Assembly: GCA_963930655.1 (NCBI GenBank)
Contig: OZ005619.1
Span: 4,632,501 to 4,696,500, forward strand
Length of the DNA: 64,000 nt
Reading direction: 5' to 3'
Source: Myrica gale
Lineage: Eukaryota; Streptophyta; Magnoliopsida; Fagales; Myricaceae
Each line of letters begins with the position of its first letter. Positions within the stretch are counted from its first letter, which is position 1. The position numbers and the translations under genes are program-made. A model generated the notes under the pieces. The model made no database searches and was not told the origin of the DNA. It saw nothing but the letters and a program-made list of their open reading frames with translations. Of this stretch, positions 59,481 to 64,000 are shown one piece after another.

Positions 59481-59690
59481 GGTAGTGCTTGTTTGTGAAA
59501 ATTTTTGGGTTGTGAAAATATTAAGTATTGAAGTTTGTGAAAAAGTAAAAATATTTTATGGGAGTTGTTAAAAAAGTGAAGAGAGAGAAAATTTAAATGA
59601 ATATTATAATAATAATAAAATATTTACTGAAAAAAATATTATTTAATAATTTTTTAATATTAACCCCAATTATTCGGGCAAACGCCCCCC
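59481..59690. repeat. MITE (family B)
   Basis: Left GGTAGTGCTTGTTTGTGAAA; reverse-complemented right GGGGGGCGTTTGCCCGAATA. Interior AATATTATAATAATAATAAA and a GTGAAGAGAGA block shared with 559-902. Confidence 0.55.
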
Positions 59691-60658
59691 TATATGCACA
59701 CTATCAAAATTTATCGTTCCAAATTGAAATCAAACTGGGGTCGTTAGGTTCTAGCAAAAAAAAAAAAAACTGGGGTCGTTAGGATTAAAATATAATAACG
59801 TAACATGGAAAAATACAAAAAGAATCCAGCTCTGGCCTTCGAATGTCAAGGGGGCATTGGTTCCACGGTTGTTGGATAAGCATGGGAGACCCAGAAACCA
59901 GAGGCTCAAGACCTAAGGGCGCCCACAGTACCTGCTACCAAAACCGGTGTACGGGTTCCACCAAACAGGGACTCGCAAAGAACACGGGTGGCGTTCTTTG
60001 CGGCCACGCCAACCCGGTATTTCTCCCAGCGATTGTTTTCCACGCGGTACGGGTTGTCTATATGGTGTAGCATTGATGGAGGCGTGTCCGACCAGGAGCT
60101 AGCGCGTGCACAATAGTGCCGTGTTGGGGGATCGGTTCTCAAACATCACGGGAGTGGTGATGCCACTATGTGGCGAGTCGGCGACACTCCGGGAAATGGA
60201 ACACATGTGGTTTTTACATGATGTTTCAAACTTTTGGATCAATTTGCATAGCACGCTCTTCTTTATAAGTCCCTCTTAATTGCTAGAATTACAGTCGTGC
60301 CAACTCTCCGTAGCAGAACGAATCCTCTTGTTTCCATGGACTCCAAACCTCTCTTGTGCTTGTGCTTATTTTTTAAGATAACCATCCATAACTTGGGATA
60401 GTTATAATTTAAAAGGGTTTTTTTTATTCTTTTGTTATTTTATGTAATATTTACTTAAATTTTTTTTTTTGAAAATTTTGCTAAATATGCATATGCTAAA
60501 ACGTTTGTATGCTACTTCTTTGCCAATGGATGTTTGAATCCCATTAACTTGGTATTTGAAAAACCCGGAAAACAAAACAAAAAAGTTGCCAAAGAACACC
60601 TTAAGCCTTAAGGCGATGTAAGGGGCAAACACGAGATTTCGTTTCTTGGGTAGTTGGG
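59691..60658. other. intergenic with a GC-rich island of unknown origin
   Basis: At about 59,840-60,190 base composition changes sharply to GC-rich. Open frames exist on both strands (75-78 codons) but show no domain and no codon pattern that favours one. I see no RNA-gene box structure. The rest is AT-rich. Confidence 0.4.
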
Positions 60659-60660
60659 TG

Positions 60661-60667
60661 TATATAT
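60661..60667 (+). promoter_or_regulatory. Possible TATA box of the LBD gene
   Basis: TATATAT in TGTATATATC, about 275 bp upstream of the LBD start codon. It would put the transcript start near 60,690 and include a 64-codon upstream ORF (60,692-60,886) in the leader. By position only. Confidence 0.3.
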
Positions 60668-60940
60668 CATTTTGTCAGAAACCAGTCAGCGATGCCGAGG
60701 AAATACCAAACCAGCTATATCGCCAAACTGCCGTTTTCTTGGAAACAACTGCGGCCCCCAAAAAAACCCACGTCCTCCCATCAGTTACAAAATGCCTTCT
60801 CACCATCTCCACCTCCACCTCCACCCCAATCATCTTCCTCCCCCAAAATCCCTCACAATCTTCAGGCAATTCCTTCGCTTTCCTGATCGACATATTAGTT
60901 TTCCCACTAACCTCTTCTTTCCCAAACAGGACACCCAAAC

Positions 60941-61838
60941 ATGCGGTTGAGTTGTCATGGTTGCCGAGTCCTTCGCAAAGGCTGCGGCGAAGGCTGCACC
61001 ATTAGACCCTGCCTTCAGTGGATCAAGAACCCCGAATCCCAGGCCAACGCCACAGTTTTCCTTGCCAAGTTCTATGGCCGCGCCGGGCTCGTTAACCTCA
61101 TCAACGCTGGCCCCGAGCATCTCCGTCCTGGTGAGCAATCTCCTTTCCTTTTGCCAATCCAAATTCGTCTCTCATACGTACTACGTTTTCATTGTGTTGA
61201 TGTCGTTCGTGTTTTTGTTTGCAGCAATATTCAAATCCTTGCTCTATGAAGCTTGCGGGCGAATAGTGAACCCGATTTACGGGTCAGCGGGGCTGCTTTG
61301 GTCCGGGAGTTGGCAGCTATGCCAAGCCGCAGTGGACGCCGTTCTCAGAGGCATGCCGATTATCCAACTGCCTACTGAGTCGGCGATTAGCAGCGCGAGC
61401 CCACCGCTTAAAGCCTGCGATATACGCCACGTCGTAAAGGGAGAGAAACCGGCTCCCTGTGATCAACTTCACAAGGTTAACAAGCCCCGGACCCGGTTCA
61501 AGAATACGACTGGGAAGCCAAAGTCGAAGGTGGAGTCTGCTTCTTTGGAATTCGTGACGGAGATACGAAATGAAGACTCCGCTCGTCAATCGGTTGGATC
61601 CTTCATACATGAGTTGGGGACGATTCACAACCCGAGTCGCGGAGTTGACACGGACTGTGTTTCGGCTGAGACTGTGGAGGTTTCGTTGGCGAAGCCCGAT
61701 GAGCGAGCTGACAGTAGCGACGTGGACTTGGAGTTGACTTTGGCGGTAGGCCAGTTAGAGGAGGAAGTAAACGGTTCTGACGATGACACGTGGACGATGA
61801 CTGTGGGATCTAGAGCGGGTCTGTCTTTATATATATAG
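60941..61838 (+). CDS. LBD: LOB domain-containing protein, class II (LBD40/41/42-like)
   Basis: Plant-specific nuclear transcription factor. Two exons: 60,941-61,130 and 61,225-61,838, joined at G/GTGAGC and TTTGCAG, 267 residues. The LOB zinc-finger-like C block [15 protein letters not shown] (C-x2-C-x6-C-x3-C) lies at 5-19, then IRPCLQWIK, the GAS-type block [13 protein letters not shown] and [18 protein letters not shown]. The sequence after the LOB domain, [14 protein letters not shown] and [14 protein letters not shown], marks class II; the class I leucine-zipper spacing is lacking. The C-terminal tail is variable and acidic, with [15 protein letters not shown], similar to the LELTL motif of class II members, possibly a repression motif. 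The intron position within the LOB domain is the usual one. Class II members are tied to nitrogen and anthocyanin control (LBD37-39) or are less known (LBD40-42). Exact orthology was not resolved. Confidence 0.93.
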
Positions 61839-62500
61839 AGCCGGGTGGCTTAGATGAGATGGTTTCTTTTTCTTTTTTGAGAGGATAAGGCATCGTTCAG
61901 ATGTTTTTCTACGGTGATACTCATTACGACGAGTCAACAATTGTCTGTTTTAATTCCGTATATTGTAGGCAATAGGACGTTACAGAATATTATATACAAT
62001 TTTTTTTTAGATATGGTTGGGGTTTTTCTTGAGTTTTTTTCATATTCTTTTGGAGATTAATGACTTTTAATATCTGGGTGTATAAGACACATTTTTAAAA
62101 TGAATCCTGAACCGTCGTATTCTGTCTAGAAGAATATGAAAAGAAAGCCAAGAAAAATCCAATTATATATCTTTTTTTTTTGCGCCTTCTCCCAGTTCCC
62201 CTTTTGACCTCTAGCATTTTTTTGTTTTGGCAGTGCACGATTCCATTCTCCTCGCTTGCCGATTCTACTGCCACCGCTTCGATCGCCGCCTCCCAGTGAA
62301 AAGGGGTATCGTCCTATAACTGCTGGGAGCACTGATATCGGTGGCAGTTTCATCGGCAACCTTTGAAATTATCCTTATTTAAGATTCTCATAACTCAATA
62401 TCAAGAGCTCTTGTTAGAAGAAGAAACCAATTTACAATTCATTGCCCCATTTCCCTAATTAATAGAAAACTTGTACGTGCTTACACGAATTGATTTCAAA
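61839..62500. other. intergenic between LBD and NDUFB10
   Basis: LBD 3' UTR and the NDUFB10 distal promoter. No further gene was recognised; a 77-codon minus-strand open frame at 62,126-62,359 shows no domain. Confidence 0.5.
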
Positions 62501-62502
62501 TA

Positions 62503-62561
62503 GATGGGCCGTGTAGGCCCATCTATGATGTTATGAAGCCCAAACTGCAAGACCGAAAGCC
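62503..62561 (+). promoter_or_regulatory. Cluster of site II elements upstream of NDUFB10
   Basis: TGGGCC at 62,503, GGCCCA at 62,514, AGCCCA at 62,535 and AGCCCA at 62,556 are four site II motifs (TGGGCC/T in either orientation) within 60 bp, 80-140 bp before the ATG. Established: these TCP-bound elements are enriched in promoters of plant nuclear genes for mitochondrial respiratory proteins. Their presence here fits the gene. Confidence 0.7.
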
Positions 62562-62620
62562 CATCCATAACCCAGTTAATTGCATTTATGCCTGCGTCTG
62601 GGAGGGGGAGAGTAGGCAGC

Positions 62621-62641
62621 AGAGAGAGAGAGAGAGAGAGA
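62621..62641 (+). repeat. (AG)n run ending at the NDUFB10 start codon
   Basis: About ten AG units lie directly before AATGGG, in the 5' leader. GA-repeats in plant leaders can bind BPC proteins; here it may only be a microsatellite. Confidence 0.8.
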
Positions 62642-63665
62642 ATGGGTAGAGAGAAGGGAGTGGAATTCGACGAGTCGCCGCCTGATGACTTCGATCCGGC
62701 GAACCCGTATAAGGACCCGGTGGCGATGCTGGAGATGAGGGAGCACATAGTGCGGGAGAAGTGGATCGAGATCGAGAAGGCGAAGATCCTGAGGGAGAAG
62801 CTCAAGTGGTGTTACCGCATTGAAGGCATCAACCACCTCCAGAACTGCCGCCATCTCGTCCAGCAGTATCTCGACTCCACCCGCGGCATCGGCTGGGGGA
62901 AGGATTCTCGGCCTCCCTGCCTCCACGGTCCCCATTCTCTCTCGCTCGCTTTTTCCGCTTTTCCTGTTTGATGCCAAGAAAGTTTGAGGATGTCAATTGG
63001 ACCAGTATTTTAAAATATTCTGTGTTCTATGGCTAGGAAATTGTTGAAGTCTCGTGATTCCTCAATGTATTTTGTTTTTCTTTTTCTTCTTGAAGAGTTG
63101 GGTACTGGGAAGTTTATAGCACGACGTTTCTCAGTCGCTAATCTAAAATCAATGTAACATATGTTCTGCGTTGTTTTGTTTTGGCTAGTAGAATAATGCA
63201 GTTTCCGGTTCCTAGAAGTTAATTAAGTCGATAGTAAAAGTAGCTGTTTTTAGTGATTAATGAGTGAGATTATCCACTTCAGTTTCTTAACAATGTCCAG
63301 GATTCTCCTCTCATGCCTTAAAATGTCTCTAATTTACGTCAATCTGGGTTCCATCTGGGTGATGGAATCCTAAGGGGACAAATTTAAGCAAATTAATTAG
63401 GAAATTGAAATTTATGTTCAGAAAGTAAAGGGGTTGAGTGGGTTTTGTCTTCTTCGTGGGTTATTAATTAGGAAGATGAAGAAAAGGAACAAAAGAGGGA
63501 GACAAAAGAGAACAGAACGATTTTGTGTTTCGGTTTGAAAAAAGTATGCAAAGGTTGACTCAATTTCCGTTTTGTTGCTACATCCTGTGCTGTTTCGCTC
63601 TGCTGAATTATTTTCTCTCTATTTTCTGAACAGGTCCGAAGGTTGAGGCAGTTGAGTCAGACTGA
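62642..63665 (+). CDS. NDUFB10: NADH dehydrogenase (complex I) beta subcomplex subunit 10, PDSW type
   Basis: Accessory subunit of mitochondrial complex I on the intermembrane-space side of the distal membrane arm. Two exons, 62,642-62,927 and 63,634-63,665, giving 105 residues. The sequence matches the plant family: FDPANPYKDPVAMLEMREHI, VREKWIEIEKAKILREKLKW, CYRIEGINHLQNCRHLVQQY and LDSTRGIGWGKDSRPPCLHG, ending PKVEAVESD. Cys residues in WCYR and NCRH fit the conserved pattern. The intron splits the Gly codon of LHG. The donor G/GTCCCC is weak but the acceptor TTCTGAACAG is good, and the joined C-terminus agrees with known plant proteins (PKPEAVEAE in Arabidopsis, from memory). If the intron is kept, the frame reads on to HGPHSLSLAFSAFPV and stops, losing the acidic tail. 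No cleavable presequence is evident, as usual for this subunit. Confidence 0.95.
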
Positions 63666-64000
63666 TTCTTAGCATAAATAATTTAAGGTATTGCTGCAGT
63701 TTGGTTTCTGAGCTTCTTGATCTGCGGTCAAATGTCAATCGTGGAATTGATTGATCTTTCTTTCTTTGTTATCTTGTGGAAGTATGAAGTTGTTTCCCGT
63801 TCCATTTACGATTGCCAGGAATATGGACAAGAGTACAAGAAAAGCTGAACAAAAATAATATTCATTTAGGGTAAACTCATAGTTAGCCTCATATATTTGG
63901 GGCAAAATCAAGTTACGACCTTTATTTTCCAAATCAATAATTTGATACTCCTATGTTTCAAAATCACTCATCTCGCCCCCGTTTAAATTCACCGTCAAAT
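63666..64000. other. NDUFB10 3' UTR and downstream sequence
   Basis: No further gene was seen. The last about 110 bp (CTCATAGTTAGCCTCATATA...) has the look of the end of another repeat cut by the window edge. Confidence 0.4.

Noticed and set aside
60654-60950. 98-codon frame overlapping the LBD start
   Set aside because: It begins with TTG, is Pro/His-rich low complexity and has no domain; the LBD frame has a clear LOB domain.
62576-62977. 133-codon minus-strand frame antisense to NDUFB10
   Set aside because: It is a shadow of a well-supported conserved exon.

Overview
The window is nuclear DNA of a dicot plant, probably a woody one. It is AT-rich, its host genes carry plant-type introns, and it holds a large single-exon CC-NB-ARC-LRR immune receptor, a plant KIN-14 kinesin with a calponin-homology domain, a class II LOB-domain regulator and a plant complex I subunit. 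The rest is a dense layer of transposable-element debris. No CRISPR array, rRNA, bacterial operon or intact tRNA gene was seen.

Layout. 1-3.6 kb: a MITE, a fragment resembling the C-terminus of a LEUNIG-type WD40 protein, and a 0.9-kb hAT-like element. 3.6-7.7 kb: NLR copy 1 (RPPL1-like), broken by an in-frame stop at codon 54 and lacking one leucine-rich repeat. 8.5-18.8 kb: a fold-back element, Copia LTR remnants, MITEs and an internally deleted Mutator-like element. 18.9-23.8 kb: hAT termini and a complete but decayed hAT element with an 8-bp target-site duplication. 24.2-35.9 kb: two copies of a duplicated intergenic segment, hit independently by a tRNA-derived SINE, a 1-kb GC-rich retroposon and a 4.5-kb LINE. 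This part also holds an orphan piece of NLR upstream sequence without a gene. 36.0-40.2 kb: NLR copy 2, intact, 1,409 residues. 41.4-49.0 kb (minus strand): the KIN-14 kinesin, reconstructed as 21 coding exons that sum to an open frame of 1,065 residues. One of its introns has AT-AC ends and the signature of the minor (U12) spliceosome. 50-60 kb: intergenic DNA with a 774-bp Mutator-type fold-back element, several MITEs, and a LINE remnant split by a solo Copia LTR. 60.9-61.8 kb: class II LBD transcription factor, two exons. 62.6-63.7 kb: complex I subunit NDUFB10/PDSW, two exons, with a cluster of site II (TGGGCC/TGGGCT) promoter elements.

The four host loci do not form a pathway. The two NLR copies are tandem paralogues in direct orientation about 28 kb apart, the usual birth-and-death pattern: one looks functional, one decayed, and one survives only as upstream sequence. 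The best leads are the AT-AC intron inside the kinesin motor domain, the orphan NLR upstream segment that marks a lost third copy, and the Mutator-like element whose deletion joins its DNA-binding N-terminus directly to its C-terminal zinc knuckle.

Exon structures come from reading splice sites, frame continuity and family motifs by eye. Statements about element families are pattern recognition without database searches.
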